Positions 34,096 through 43,696 of a stretch of DNA of 64,000 nt are shown in pieces. Origin of the DNA: Streptomyces smaragdinus (GTDB lineage Bacteria; Actinomycetota; Actinomycetes; Streptomycetales; Streptomycetaceae); assembly GCF_009604385.1 (NCBI RefSeq), contig NZ_WEGJ01000009.1, forward strand, positions 117,374 to 181,373, in the 5' to 3' direction. The notes beneath the pieces were generated by a model, which saw only the letters and a list, made by a program, of their open reading frames with translations, searched no databases and was not told where the DNA came from. The first letter of the stretch is position 1. Every line of letters begins with the position of its first letter. The position numbers were made by a program, and so were the translations under genes.

Positions 34096-35478
34096 TCAGC
34101 CCTTGACGACCGTCACCTCGCCGATGCCCAGCGCCCGCACCGGGCCCTCGATCTGCGCGGCGTCGCCGACGAGCACCGTCACGAGGCGGTCCACCGGGAA
34201 CGCGGCGATCGCGGCGGCCGTGGCCTCCACCGTGCCGGTCTCCGCCAGCCGGATGTACTGCGTGGCCTGCCAGTCGTCCGGCAGATGCTGCTCGACCTGC
34301 TCGGCCAGGGTGTCGGCGACGGCGGCGGCCGTCTCGTACTTCAGCGGCGCCACCCCCACCAGGTTCTGCACCGCGACGTCGCGCTCGGCGTCCGTCAGCC
34401 CGTCGGCGGCCAGCGTGCGCAGCACCTGCCACAGGTCCTCGAGCGCCGGACCGGTCACCTCGGTGGCGACCGAGCCGCTGATGGCCAGCAGCGACGCGCC
34501 GCCGCCCGCCTCGTCGGAGCGGATCACCTGGCCGAAGGCCCGCACGCCGTAGGTGTAGCCCTTCTCCTCGCGCAGCACCCGGTCCAGCCGCGACGTCAGC
34601 GTGCCGCCGAGGCAGTACACGCCGAGGACCTGCGCCGGCCACACCCGCTCGTGCCGGTCGGGGCCGACGCGGCCGATGAGCAGCTGCGTCTGCACCGCGC
34701 CGGGACGGTCCACGACGATCACCCGGCCGGTGTCGTCGCCGGTGATCGGCGCCGGCGCGGACGCCTCGCCGGCGCCGCCGGTCCAGGCGCCGAGGGTGGT
34801 CTCCAGGGCGGCGCCCAGCTCGACGTCCGTCAGGTCGCCGACGACGACGGTCGTCGCGGTCGCCGGGCGGATGTGCTTGTCGTAGAACGCGCGGACGGCG
34901 GCGGCGTCGATGCGCTCGACCGTCTCCACCGTGCCCTGGCGGGGGCGCGACATCCGGCTGTCGGCGGGGAACAGCGAGGCGCTGAGGGCCATCGCCGCGC
35001 GCCGGGCGGGGTTGGCGAGCTCGTGCGGGATCTCGTCGAGGCGGTTGGCGACGAGCCGCTCCACCTCCGTCTCGGGGAAGGCGGGCGCGCGCAGGGCGTC
35101 GGCGAGCAGGCCCAGCGCCTTGGGCAGCCGGGAGGCCGGGACCTCCAGCGACACCCGGACGCCCGGGTGGTCGGCGTGCGCGTCGAGGGAGGCGCCGCAC
35201 CGGTCCAGCTCGGCGGCGAACTCCTCGGCGCTGTACTTGTCGGTGCCCTCCGACAGGGCCCGCGCCATGATCGTCCCGACGCCGTCCAGGCCCTCGGGCT
35301 CGGCGTCCAGGGGGGCCGGGACGAACACCTCGACGGCCACGATCTGCTGGCCGGGGCGGTGGCAGGTCAGCAGCGTCAGCCCGTTGGGCAGCGTGGAGCG
35401 CTCGGGCGCGGGGAACGCCCACGGGGTGGCCTCACCCGGCTGGGGCTGCGGGTGGAACGTCATCTTGCTGGTGGTCAC
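34096..35478 (-). CDS. M16-family peptidase, non-catalytic subunit
   Basis: A 460-residue M16 fold protein that lacks the HxxEH zinc motif: the equivalent place reads MARALSEGT. It keeps the C-terminal Arg/Tyr-type substrate motif (REEKGYTYGVRAFGQ) and the glycine-rich LGGTLTSRLDRVL. In M16B heterodimers one subunit binds zinc and the other supplies the R/Y pair, so it should pair with the protein encoded just upstream. The GTG start overlaps that gene's stop (GTGA). They probably form a clam-like peptidase acting on small peptides. Confidence 0.85.
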   Translation of the reverse strand: MTTSKMTFHPQPQPGEATPWAFPAPERSTLPNGLTLLTCHRPGQQIVAVEVFVPAPLDAEPEGLDGVGTIMARALSEGTDKYSAEEFAAELDRCGASLDAHADHPGVRVSLEVPASRLPKALGLLADALRAPAFPETEVERLVANRLDEIPHELANPARRAAMALSASLFPADSRMSRPRQGTVETVERIDAAAVRAFYDKHIRPATATTVVVGDLTDVELGAALETTLGAWTGGAGEASAPAPITGDDTGRVIVVDRPGAVQTQLLIGRVGPDRHERVWPAQVLGVYCLGGTLTSRLDRVLREEKGYTYGVRAFGQVIRSDEAGGGASLLAISGSVATEVTGPALEDLWQVLRTLAADGLTDAERDVAVQNLVGVAPLKYETAAAVADTLAEQVEQHLPDDWQATQYIRLAETGTVEATAAAIAAFPVDRLVTVLVGDAAQIEGPVRALGIGEVTVVKG

Positions 35479-36863
35479 TGGCCCGCCTCTTCTTCCTGCG
35501 CGAGGTCTTCGACGTCGGTCTGCTCGGCGTCCGGCGCCGTCGTCGCGGTCGGCTCGTACACGAGCACCGCACGGTTGTCGGGACGCAGCCGCGCCTGCGC
35601 GACGGCCTGCACCTCCTGCGGGGTGACCTCGAGGATCCGGGACACGGCGGTCAGGGCGAGCTTCGGGTCGCCGAAGAGGACGGCGTAGCGGCACAGTTCG
35701 TCCGCGCGTCCGCCGACCGTCGCCAGCCGGTCCAGCCACTCGCGCTCGATCTGCGCCTGCGCCCGCTCCATCTCCTCGGGGGTGGGCCCCTCGGCGGCGA
35801 ACCGCGCCAGCTCCTCGTCGACGGCCGCCTCGATCTGCGGCACCTCGACGCCGGCGGACGTCTTGACGTCCAGCCAGCCCAGCGACGGGGCGCCGGCCAG
35901 CCGCAGCATGCCGAAGCCGGCGGCCACCGCGGTACGGTCGCGGCGGATCAGCCGGTTGTACAGCCGGGAGGACTCGCCGGAGCCCAGCACCGTCAGCGCC
36001 AGGTCCGCGGCGTCCGCCTCGCGGGAGCCGTCCTCGGGCAGCCGGTAGGCGGCCATGAGCGCCCTCGAGGGGACCTCCTCCTCGAGGACGACGCGCTGCT
36101 CGCCGCCCATGACGTCCGGCAGGGAGCCGTCGCGCGGCGGCTGCTTGCCGTCGTGCGAGGGGATGGAGCCGAAGTACTTCTCCACCCACTCCAGCGTCCG
36201 GTCCGCGTCGATGTCGCCGACGACCGACAGCACGGCGTTGTTCGGCGCGTAGTACGTGCGGAAGAAGTTCTGCGCGTCCTCCAGCGACGCCGCGTCCAGG
36301 TCGGCCATCGACCCGATCGGCGTGTGGTGGTACGGGTGGCCCTCCGGATACGACATCGCCGTGAGCTTTTCGAACGCGGTGCCGTAGGGCACGTTGTCGT
36401 ACCGCTGGCGGCGCTCGTTCTTCACCACGTCCCGCTGGTTGTCCAGGCCCGCCAGGTCCAGGGCGTCCAGCAGGGAGCCCATCCGGTCGGCCTCCAGCCA
36501 CAGCGCCAGCTCCAACTGGTGCGCGGGCATGGTCTCGAAATAGTTGGTGCGTTCGAAGCTCGTCGTGCCGTTGAGTGAACCGCCGGCCGCCTGGACGAGC
36601 TCGAAGTGCCCGTTGCCCTCGACCTGTCCGGAGCCCTGGAACATCAGGTGCTCGAACAGGTGGGCAAGGCCGGTGCGCCCCTTCACCTCGTGGCGCGAGC
36701 CGACGTCGTACCACAGGCACACGGCGGCGACCGGGGTGAGGTGGTCCTCCGAGAGGATCACCCGCAGCCCGTTGCCGAGCGTGACGTCCCGGAGTTCGTC
36801 TGCCGTGCGCCCGCCGGCCTGCGGGGTCGGGGGGGTGTCCCCCCGGGGAGGAGCTGTACCCAT
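35475..36863 (-). CDS. M16-family zinc peptidase, catalytic subunit
   Basis: A 462-residue M16 metallopeptidase with the inverted zinc motif HLFEH (68-72) and the downstream glutamate in VVKNERRQRYDN. The N-terminal half is catalytic. The C-terminal half has GSGESSRLYNRLIRRDRTA. Its substrates are unknown (similar pairs process leader peptides or signal fragments). The ATG at 36863 has GAAGGGA upstream; the earlier in-frame start is inside the promoter region. It forms a coupled pair with the HxxEH-less subunit and is divergent from parC (188-base gap). Confidence 0.88.
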   Translation of the reverse strand: MGTAPPRGDTPPTPQAGGRTADELRDVTLGNGLRVILSEDHLTPVAAVCLWYDVGSRHEVKGRTGLAHLFEHLMFQGSGQVEGNGHFELVQAAGGSLNGTTSFERTNYFETMPAHQLELALWLEADRMGSLLDALDLAGLDNQRDVVKNERRQRYDNVPYGTAFEKLTAMSYPEGHPYHHTPIGSMADLDAASLEDAQNFFRTYYAPNNAVLSVVGDIDADRTLEWVEKYFGSIPSHDGKQPPRDGSLPDVMGGEQRVVLEEEVPSRALMAAYRLPEDGSREADAADLALTVLGSGESSRLYNRLIRRDRTAVAAGFGMLRLAGAPSLGWLDVKTSAGVEVPQIEAAVDEELARFAAEGPTPEEMERAQAQIEREWLDRLATVGGRADELCRYAVLFGDPKLALTAVSRILEVTPQEVQAVAQARLRPDNRAVLVYEPTATTAPDAEQTDVEDLAQEEEAGQ

Positions 36864-37051
36864 GGGCCTGGGAGTCCCTTCGATCGTCTGCCGTGCCGTG
36901 CACGAATGCGTGCTGTCCACTGTATGACGGGTCCCTCGCCCGAGGGGGTTCGCCGGGGCGCCGCACCCGGCTGTCGGTGGTTGGGTCCACAATGGTCGGC
37001 GTCGCTTGTTGGGAACACCGCGAAAGCCCGGATCGAAGGAGCAGCGCCGAG

Positions 37052-39502
37052 ATGGCCCGCCGCAGCACCAAGGCCCCGCCGCCGGAGGAGTACGAGGAGC
37101 GCATCCTCGACGTCGACGTCGTCGACGAGATGCAGGGCTCCTTCCTGGAGTACGCCTACTCCGTCATCTACTCGCGTGCGCTGCCCGACGCCCGCGACGG
37201 ACTCAAGCCGGTGCACCGGCGCATCCTGCACCAGATGAACGACATGGGGCTGCGCCCCGAGCGCCCGTACGTCAAGTGCGCGCGCGTCGTCGGCGAGGTC
37301 ATGGGCAAGCTCCACCCGCACGGCGACTCGGCGATCTACGACGCGCTGGTGCGCCTCGCCCAGCCGTTCTCCATGCGCCTGCCCCTGGTCGACGGCCACG
37401 GCAACTTCGGCTCCCTGGGCAACGACGACCCGCCCGCCGCGATGCGGTACACGGAGTGCCGGCCGGCGCCCGCGGCTTCGCTGATGGTCGAGTCGATCGA
37501 CGAGGACACGGTCGACTTCCAGGACAACTACGACGGCAGCGAGCGCGAGCCCGTCGCCCTCCCCGCCGCCTTCCCGAACCTGCTGGTCAACGGCTCGTCC
37601 GGGATCGCGGTCGGCATGGCGACGAACATGCCGCCGCACAACCTCGGCGAGGTCATCGCCGCCGCCCGGCATCTGATCCGCCACCCCGGCGCGGACCTCG
37701 AGACGCTGATGCGGTACGTACCGGGTCCGGACCTGCCGACCGGCGGGCGGATCGTCGGGCTGGACGGCATCAAGGACGCGTACGAGACGGGCCGCGGGAC
37801 GTTCAAGATGCGCGCGACGGTCTCCATCGAGGACGTCACGCCGCGCCGCAAGGGCATCGTCGTCACCGAACTGCCCTTCTCGGTCGGCCCGGAGAAGGTC
37901 AAGGCCAAGGTCAAGGATCTGACCAACGCGAAGAAGCTGCAGGGCATCGCCGATCTGAAGGACCTCACCGACCGGGCCCACGGCCTGCGTCTGGTCTTCG
38001 AGATCAAGAACGGCTTCAACCCCGAGGCCGTGCTGGAGCAGCTCTACAAGCTGACGCCGATGGAGGAGACCTTCGGCATCAACAACGTGGCCCTGGTCGA
38101 CGGCCAGCCCCTCACCCTGGGGCTGAAGGAGCTGCTGGAGGTCTATCTCGACCACCGCTTCTCCGTCGTGCGCCGGCGCAGCGAGTTCCGCCGTACGAAG
38201 CGCTCCGACCGGCTGCATCTGGTGGAGGGGCTGCTGGTCGCGCTCCTCGACATCGACGAGGTCATCCGCATCATCCGCGGCAGCGAGAACGCGGCGCAGG
38301 CGAAGGAGCGCCTGATCGCGCACTTCTCCCTGTCGGAGATCCAGACCCAGTACATCCTGGACACCCCGCTGCGCCGGCTCACCAAGTTCGACCGGCTGGA
38401 GCTGGAGGCGGAGCGCGACCGGCTGACGGAGGAGATCGCGGCGCTGACGGCGATCCTCGACTCGGACGCGGAGCTGCGCAAGCTGGTGTCGGGCGAGCTG
38501 GCGGCGGTGGCCAAGAAGTACGGCACCGAGCGGCGCACGGTGCTGCTGGAGTCCGCGGGCACGCCGGTCGGCGCGGTGCCGCTGCAGGTGGCGGACGACC
38601 CGTGCCGGGTGCTGCTGTCGTCCACGGGGCTGCTGGCCCGGACGGCCAACGGCGAGCCGCTCACGGTGGAGGACGCCAAGCGGTCCAAGCACGACGTGAT
38701 CGTCTCCGCGGTGCCGTCGACGGCGCGCGGTTCGGTGGGCGCGGTGACCTCGGCGGGCCGGCTGCTGCGGCTGGCGGTGATCGATCTGCCGCAGCTCCCG
38801 GACACGGCGGGGCCGCCGACGCTGGCGGGCGGGGCGCCGGTCGCGGAGTTCCTCACCCTGGAGGACGACGAGCGGCTGCTCTGTCTGACGACGCTGGACG
38901 AGTCCTCGCCGGGTCTGGCGCTGGGGACGCTGCAGGGCGTGGTGAAGCGGGTCGTGCCGGATTATCCGGCGAACAAGGACGAGCTCGAGGTCATCACGCT
39001 CAAGGACGGCGACCGGATCGTGGGGGCGACGGAGCTGCGTACGGGCGAGGAGGACCTGGTGTTCGTCACGTCCGACGCCCAGCTGCTGCGGTACCAGGCG
39101 AACCAGGTCCGTCCGCAGGGGCGCCCCGCCGGCGGCATGGCGGGCATCAAGCTGGCGGACGGGGCCGAGGTCATCGCCTTCGACGTCGTGGATCCCGCGG
39201 CGGACGCCGTGGTGTTCACGGTCGCGGGGTCCACGGGCGCGCTGGACGGCGCGTGGGTGCAGACGGCGAAGCTCACGCCGTTCGACCAGTTCCCCCGCAA
39301 GGGCCGCGCCACGGGCGGCGTCCGCTGCCAGCGCTTCCTGAAGGGCGAGGACCGCCTCACGTTCGCCTGGTCGGGCGCCACGCCGGCCCGCGCGGCGAAC
39401 AAGAACGGCACCCCGGTCGACCTCCCCGCCCCGGACCCCCGCCGCGACGGCTCGGGCACGCCCCTGGCGAAGACGGTGACGGTGGTGGCGGGGCCGGTTT
39501 AG
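37052..39502 (+). CDS. parC: DNA topoisomerase IV subunit A
   Basis: An 816-residue type IIA topoisomerase A subunit. Winged-helix CAP region with the quinolone-resistance segment around [14 protein letters not shown] (89-101), catalytic Y133 in [10 protein letters not shown], tower and coiled-coil gate, then a beta-pinwheel C-terminal domain (about 510-800). It decatenates daughter chromosomes together with ParE (encoded at 56369-58504). GAAGGAGC precedes the ATG. Call as parC over gyrA rests on the C-terminal domain, the absence of a neighbouring gyrB, and matching to the known Streptomyces parC-parE region. Confidence 0.93.
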   Translation: MARRSTKAPPPEEYEERILDVDVVDEMQGSFLEYAYSVIYSRALPDARDGLKPVHRRILHQMNDMGLRPERPYVKCARVVGEVMGKLHPHGDSAIYDALVRLAQPFSMRLPLVDGHGNFGSLGNDDPPAAMRYTECRPAPAASLMVESIDEDTVDFQDNYDGSEREPVALPAAFPNLLVNGSSGIAVGMATNMPPHNLGEVIAAARHLIRHPGADLETLMRYVPGPDLPTGGRIVGLDGIKDAYETGRGTFKMRATVSIEDVTPRRKGIVVTELPFSVGPEKVKAKVKDLTNAKKLQGIADLKDLTDRAHGLRLVFEIKNGFNPEAVLEQLYKLTPMEETFGINNVALVDGQPLTLGLKELLEVYLDHRFSVVRRRSEFRRTKRSDRLHLVEGLLVALLDIDEVIRIIRGSENAAQAKERLIAHFSLSEIQTQYILDTPLRRLTKFDRLELEAERDRLTEEIAALTAILDSDAELRKLVSGELAAVAKKYGTERRTVLLESAGTPVGAVPLQVADDPCRVLLSSTGLLARTANGEPLTVEDAKRSKHDVIVSAVPSTARGSVGAVTSAGRLLRLAVIDLPQLPDTAGPPTLAGGAPVAEFLTLEDDERLLCLTTLDESSPGLALGTLQGVVKRVVPDYPANKDELEVITLKDGDRIVGATELRTGEEDLVFVTSDAQLLRYQANQVRPQGRPAGGMAGIKLADGAEVIAFDVVDPAADAVVFTVAGSTGALDGAWVQTAKLTPFDQFPRKGRATGGVRCQRFLKGEDRLTFAWSGATPARAANKNGTPVDLPAPDPRRDGSGTPLAKTVTVVAGPV

Positions 39503-39544
39503 CCGCGCCGGGAGGCGGGCCCACGGGGTCCGGCAACGCGATGT

Positions 39545-39576
39545 GCGCGGGCGGTGCTTCGGTGCACCGCCCGCGC
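39545..39576 (+). terminator. Stem-loop terminator after parC
   Basis: A perfect 13-bp stem (39545-39557 with 39564-39576, 6-base loop), 42 bases beyond the parC stop. Confidence 0.8.
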
Positions 39577-39624
39577 CCTGCGCATTCCTCCTCCGGAAGG
39601 TACCCCCAGAGGGTAGATCTTCCT

Positions 39625-39672
39625 GTGTCATGGGCATTAGTCCAATGTCAGACCCGTATCAGGACATGACAC
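39625..39672. promoter_or_regulatory. Inverted repeat upstream of the DUF6082 gene
   Basis: GTGTCATG and CATGACAC form a perfect 8-bp inverted repeat separated by 32 bases, ending 141 bases before the gene. Possible operator or promoter region. Confidence 0.35.
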
Positions 39673-39813
39673 CTTCATGCCGACCGGAGCACTGGACCAG
39701 AGCCGCTCCAGCCCTCCCGACGGCCGCTCATCGCGCTGCGACCCCTGAGGGGCACCCCACGCCCTCCCCTGCCCAGCCACGGGTCGCCCGGAGGATCGGG
39801 GGGGTCCCCCACA

Positions 39814-40482
39814 ATGAGCAACGCCCCGCACGGCCACCACCGCTCGATCGGCGCCGCCTTCGCCGTCGCCCTGCTGGCGTCGGTCGGCGTCATCGCACTC
39901 GTCTCGACGCTGAGCCTGGCAATCGCCAAGGCAATGAAATCGATCGCCGGCGACGACGTCTCCTTCGACCCGGCAAACGCAGTTTTCTCAGGCCTGGCGT
40001 TCGCGGTGGTCGTGGTGGCGCTGACGCTTCAGCAGCGCCAACTACACCACCAGAACGAGCGGTTGACGGATCAGCTGGAGGAGATGACAAAGTCCAACGG
40101 TCTGGCAAAACGTAACGAACTCATCGAGATGCGTCGCCTGCATATGGAGATGATCGGCAAGGCCCTAGACAACCCCGAGCTGGTACCTGTGCTGGACACC
40201 TACGACGAAGAGATCCCGCTGGAGCTGCAGCGCCAATTCCTGTATGCGAACCTGCTGTTCTGCCACCTCCTGAACCTCTACACACTGGGACAGATAAGCG
40301 AGCCGGAAGCTTACGGATACCTCCGGACTACCTGCCACAACGAAATCTTTCGTCAGTTTTGGAAGGCAACGCGGGAACATCGCCGTAGCCTGCGCTACGA
40401 ATCAGAGGAAGCGTACCTGGGACGAATAGTGGACGGGATCATCAGCCGGATGGAGCAGCAGGGCGACTGGTGGAACGTATAG
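39814..40482 (+). CDS. DUF6082 family membrane protein
   Basis: A 222-residue protein of the actinobacterial DUF6082 family. Two TM helices (about 14-38 and 57-77) flank a short loop, followed by a coiled coil (LQQRQLHHQNERLTDQLEEM) and a helical cytoplasmic domain with LLFCHLLNLYTLGQI and a Trp-rich end. Base composition is lower in GC than its neighbours, with more A/T at third positions, consistent with accessory origin. The ATG follows a G-rich hairpin with GGAGG upstream. Function is unknown; such genes vary between strains. Confidence 0.75.
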   Translation: MSNAPHGHHRSIGAAFAVALLASVGVIALVSTLSLAIAKAMKSIAGDDVSFDPANAVFSGLAFAVVVVALTLQQRQLHHQNERLTDQLEEMTKSNGLAKRNELIEMRRLHMEMIGKALDNPELVPVLDTYDEEIPLELQRQFLYANLLFCHLLNLYTLGQISEPEAYGYLRTTCHNEIFRQFWKATREHRRSLRYESEEAYLGRIVDGIISRMEQQGDWWNV

Positions 40483-40622
40483 CAACCTCTAGTCGCAAAA
40501 TACGGTCATATGGGACATACGACACGTTTCGACGTTAAACCTCGTCGGCCTATGATTTTCACCACGTCGCCGCTAAACTTACGCGGGCAGACGTCGCCGC
40601 CCCGGCGCCCGTGCGTCGTCTG

Positions 40623-40672
40623 GGTGTGGGCATATCAGCCCATGTAGGCGGGGTGATTGTGGCGCCCACACC
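40623..40672. repeat. Inverted repeat in the DUF6082 islet
   Basis: GGTGTGGGC at 40623-40631 pairs with GCCCACACC at 40664-40672 (9 bp, 32-base loop). It lies between the two islet genes and may be a weak terminator or operator. Confidence 0.4.
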
Positions 40673-40710
40673 ACACGCGGCGGCGCCTCAAAGAAAGGCG
40701 CGCGTGAAGC

Positions 40711-40968
40711 GTGGATATCGTACGGCGGGTAGGCAGCACTCCTCAGCAACGCGGAAGCACAAATGGTCAAAATTGTCCCGATATTTTCGAACTAAAGGAC
40801 GGCCGGTTCGCGATCATCGGGACAGAGGCCACCGCTGAGCTCGACGCCCGGCTCCCCCCGGACGCCTCACGCGCCAACTACGAGAGCATCGTTGTGATCT
40901 CCCGGCAAACACTCCTCGACGCGGCACGAGACCTTGAGGCGAGGCGCATGCTCGACGCGACCGCATAG
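40711..40968 (+). CDS. Small hypothetical protein of a strain-variable Streptomyces family
   Basis: An 85-residue protein with GTG start. Short N-terminal RRVGSTPQQRGSTNGQNCPDIFEL, then DGRFAIIGTEATAELDARLPP and a final helix VISRQTLLDAARDLEA. Similar small proteins of about this length are common in Streptomyces near regulatory or accessory genes, but I know no function. A beta-strand pair and a helix suggest a compact fold. It shares the lower GC of the DUF6082 gene, so the two are probably one islet. Confidence 0.65.
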   Translation: MDIVRRVGSTPQQRGSTNGQNCPDIFELKDGRFAIIGTEATAELDARLPPDASRANYESIVVISRQTLLDAARDLEARRMLDATA

Positions 40969-40971
40969 TAC

Positions 40972-41040
40972 GACCGGGACGTGGCCTGAGGATGCATCCG
41001 CCCCTATCGGCACGGTGCACCCCCTGACCACGTCCCGGTC
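40972..41040. terminator. Long perfect inverted repeat between convergent genes
   Basis: GACCGGGACGTGG (40972-40984) is matched by CCACGTCCCGGTC (41028-41040), 13 bp with a 43-base loop. It begins 3 bases after the small islet gene. It may terminate both strands or mark the islet border. Confidence 0.5.
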
Positions 41041-41122
41041 CACGACCCAGGACCCTGGCCCACCCGAGGCAGGCGATGCGCAGCGGGTTTCACCGCCCAC
41101 CCCGGGTACCACCACCCTCCCC

Positions 41123-42733
41123 TCAGAGGCGCAGCCAGACCGCCGTGTCCTGAGGGAGGTGGCCGGTCGACGCGAGGGGGCCGCTCGCGAGCAAGACCGC
41201 GGTGTGGGGCGGGAGCTCAAACGCCTCCCCCGCAAAGTTCACCGCGCACACCAGCCCCCCAGGCCGGGTGAACGCCAACACCCCCTCCGGCGTATCGACC
41301 CACGTCATCGCCCCGTCCCCGAACCCCTCCTCCGCCCGGCGCAGCCGCAGCGCCTCGCGGTACAGCGTCAGCATCGACGACGCGTCCGCGGACTGGCCCT
41401 CCACCGCGTACTCCCCCCAGCCGGAAGGCTGCGGCATCCACGGCGGCGCCCCCGCCGACGGACCGAAGCCGTACGACGGACCCGACGGGGTCCACGGCAG
41501 CGGGACGCGACAGCCGTCACGGCCGGGGTCGACACCGCCCGAGCGGAAGTGCATCGGGTCCTCGATCCGGTCGAGCGGGATGTCCGCCTCCGGAAGCCCC
41601 AGTTCCTCCCCCTGGTAGAGGTACACCGCCCCCGGGAGGGCCAGGGACAGGAGGGCCGCCGCACGGGCGCGGCGCGTGCCCAGCGCGAGGTCCGTCGGCG
41701 TACCGAAGCGCTTGGCCGAGAACTCGAACCCCGTCCCCGGGGACGGATCCGCCCGCCCGTACCGGGTGACCGTCCGCGTCACGTCGTGGTTGCACAGCAC
41801 CCACGTGGCGGGCGCCCCCACCGGCGCGTGATACGCCAGCGTCTGGTCGATGGACGTACGAAGCTCCGTCGCCCGCCACGGCCGCGCCAGGAAGTCGAAG
41901 TTGAACGCCGTATGGAGTTCGTCGGGCCGCAGGTAGCGGGCGAACCGCGAAGGGTCCGGCACCCAGAGCTCCCCGATCAGGACCCCGCCGTACTCGTCGG
42001 CGATCGCCCGCCACGACCGGTAGATCTCGTGGAGCTCGTCCCGGTCGACAAAGGGATGCGGATCACGCCCGGGAACGAAGTCCGGCAAGGAGGGATCCTT
42101 GGCGGCCAGCGCCGCCGAGTCGATCCGCACCCCCGCGGCCCCCCGCTCGAACCAGAACCGCAGCACCTCCTCGTGCTCCACCCGCACCTGCGGATGCGCC
42201 CAGTTGAGATCCGGCTGTCCCTCGTCGAAGAGGTGGAGGTACCACTGCCCGTCCGCGACCCGCGTCCACGGCACCCCGCCGAACTCCCCCACCCAGTCGT
42301 TCGGCGGCACGGACCCGTCCTCCCCCCGCCCCTCGCGGAAGTGGAACAGTGACCGTTCCGGGGAGCCGGGCCCGGCGGCGAGGGCCGCCTCGAACCAGGG
42401 GTGCCGGGCGGACACGTGGTTCGGCACGATGTCGATGATCGTACGGATGTCGAGTTCCCGCGCCTCGGCGATGAGCTTCTCCGCCTCCGCGAGCGTGCCG
42501 AACGCGGGGTCGATGGAACGGTAGTCGGCGACGTCGTAGCCCCCGTCGACCATCGGCGACCGGTACCAGGGGTTGAACCACAGCGCGTCGACGCCGAGCT
42601 CGGCCAGGTACGGGAGTCTGGACCGGACGCCGGCCAGGTCCCCGGTGCCGTTCCCGTCGGCGTCGGCGAAGCTGCGGACATAGACCTGGTAGATGGCGGC
42701 GTCGCGCCACCAGTCGGGACGGTTCTCCGCCAC
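41123..42733 (-). CDS. GH13 alpha-glucosidase
   Basis: A 536-residue (beta/alpha)8 glycoside hydrolase family 13 enzyme. Conserved regions: DIVPNHVS (region I), GVRIDSAAL with the Asp nucleophile (region II), LIGELWV with the acid Glu (region III) and CNHDVTR with the transition-state Asp (region IV). No signal peptide, so it works in the cytosol on sugars brought in by the adjoining ABC importer, most likely cleaving alpha-glucosides such as maltose or isomaltose. The GTG at 42733 has AAAGGAA upstream. It is last in the operon. Confidence 0.88.
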   Translation of the reverse strand: MAENRPDWWRDAAIYQVYVRSFADADGNGTGDLAGVRSRLPYLAELGVDALWFNPWYRSPMVDGGYDVADYRSIDPAFGTLAEAEKLIAEARELDIRTIIDIVPNHVSARHPWFEAALAAGPGSPERSLFHFREGRGEDGSVPPNDWVGEFGGVPWTRVADGQWYLHLFDEGQPDLNWAHPQVRVEHEEVLRFWFERGAAGVRIDSAALAAKDPSLPDFVPGRDPHPFVDRDELHEIYRSWRAIADEYGGVLIGELWVPDPSRFARYLRPDELHTAFNFDFLARPWRATELRTSIDQTLAYHAPVGAPATWVLCNHDVTRTVTRYGRADPSPGTGFEFSAKRFGTPTDLALGTRRARAAALLSLALPGAVYLYQGEELGLPEADIPLDRIEDPMHFRSGGVDPGRDGCRVPLPWTPSGPSYGFGPSAGAPPWMPQPSGWGEYAVEGQSADASSMLTLYREALRLRRAEEGFGDGAMTWVDTPEGVLAFTRPGGLVCAVNFAGEAFELPPHTAVLLASGPLASTGHLPQDTAVWLRL

Positions 42734-42795
42734 GGCAAGGGTTCCTTTCGGGCAGGCGGGGGCACGGTCATGGCACAGCGGGGCGAACGGCCTGG

Positions 42796-43686
42796 TCAGC
42801 CCTTGAGGCCGCCGGCCGTGAGACCGCTCATGATGTTCCGCTGGAAGACGAGGAAGAACAGCAGCGTCGGGACGGACGCGATGGTGAGCGCGGCGATCAG
42901 GGTGTTCAGCGGCACGCCCGTCGACAGCGAGTAGATCCCGATGTTGAGGGTCTGCGCCGCGGGGTCCGGCAGCGTGAGCATCGGCCAGAGGAAGTCCTTC
43001 CACACCCCGACGACGGCGAAGATCGACACGACGCCGAGGATGGGCCGGGACATCGGCAGGATCACGGACCACAGGGTGCGGGCCGCGGACGCCCCGTCCA
43101 TGGCGGCGGCGTCCATCAGCTCCCTCGGGATCGAGTCGAAGAAGCGCTTGAGCAGGAAGATGTTGAAGGCGTTGGTGACGGACGGCAGCCAGATCGCCCA
43201 GGGGCTGTTGAGGAGGTTGCGCTCCACGATCGGCACGTCGATGACGGTCAGGTACTGCGGGACGATCAGCACGGTCGCCGGGATCATCAGCGTGGCGAGC
43301 ATCGCGCCGAGGATCACCTTGCCGAAGACGGGCCGGAGTTTGGACAGGGAGTAGGCCGCGGCGACGTCGAACACGAGCTGGAAGGCGAGCGCCCCGAAGG
43401 CGTAGAAGAGGGTGTTGCCGAGCAGCCGGGCGAGGTCCATGAGCTGCCAGGCGTCGGAGTAGTTACCGGGTTCGACGGTGTGCGGGACGGCGGTCGGCGG
43501 GGTCTGGATGACCTCCTGGGTGCTCTTCAGTCCGCCGGAGACCATCCAGTAGAGGGGCCCGAGGAAGATCACGGTGAAGAGGCCGAGGACCAGGGCGAGG
43601 ACGATCCAGTACGTGATCCTCCCGCGCCGGCGGGCGAGCTGGGCCGGGGAGATCAGGGTCCGCTGACGGATTTCGACGGCTGCCAT
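42796..43686 (-). CDS. Sugar ABC transporter permease (MalG type)
   Basis: A 296-residue inner-membrane permease with six helices and the EAA loop ELMDAAAMDGASAARTLWSVILPMSRP, which contacts the ATPase. It is the second permease of the importer; its partner is encoded 10 bases upstream. No ATPase gene is nearby, as usual in Streptomyces, where MsiK serves many sugar importers. The ATG lies next to the upstream stop; the glucosidase follows after 62 bases. Confidence 0.9.
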   Translation of the reverse strand: MAAVEIRQRTLISPAQLARRRGRITYWIVLALVLGLFTVIFLGPLYWMVSGGLKSTQEVIQTPPTAVPHTVEPGNYSDAWQLMDLARLLGNTLFYAFGALAFQLVFDVAAAYSLSKLRPVFGKVILGAMLATLMIPATVLIVPQYLTVIDVPIVERNLLNSPWAIWLPSVTNAFNIFLLKRFFDSIPRELMDAAAMDGASAARTLWSVILPMSRPILGVVSIFAVVGVWKDFLWPMLTLPDPAAQTLNIGIYSLSTGVPLNTLIAALTIASVPTLLFFLVFQRNIMSGLTAGGLKG

Positions 43687-43696
43687 CGCGTAACCC

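Larger units (their letters stand above)
39503..39813. other. Intergenic region after parC
   Basis: 311 bases without a gene. It contains the parC terminator (39545-39576), a GTGTCATG/CATGACAC inverted repeat (39625-39632, 39665-39672) that probably marks the regulatory region of the DUF6082 gene, and a GGGGGG/CCCCC hairpin next to its start. Confidence 0.55.

Noticed and set aside
36758..39637. A 959-codon minus-strand open frame
   Set aside because: Antisense to parC, whose motifs are complete.
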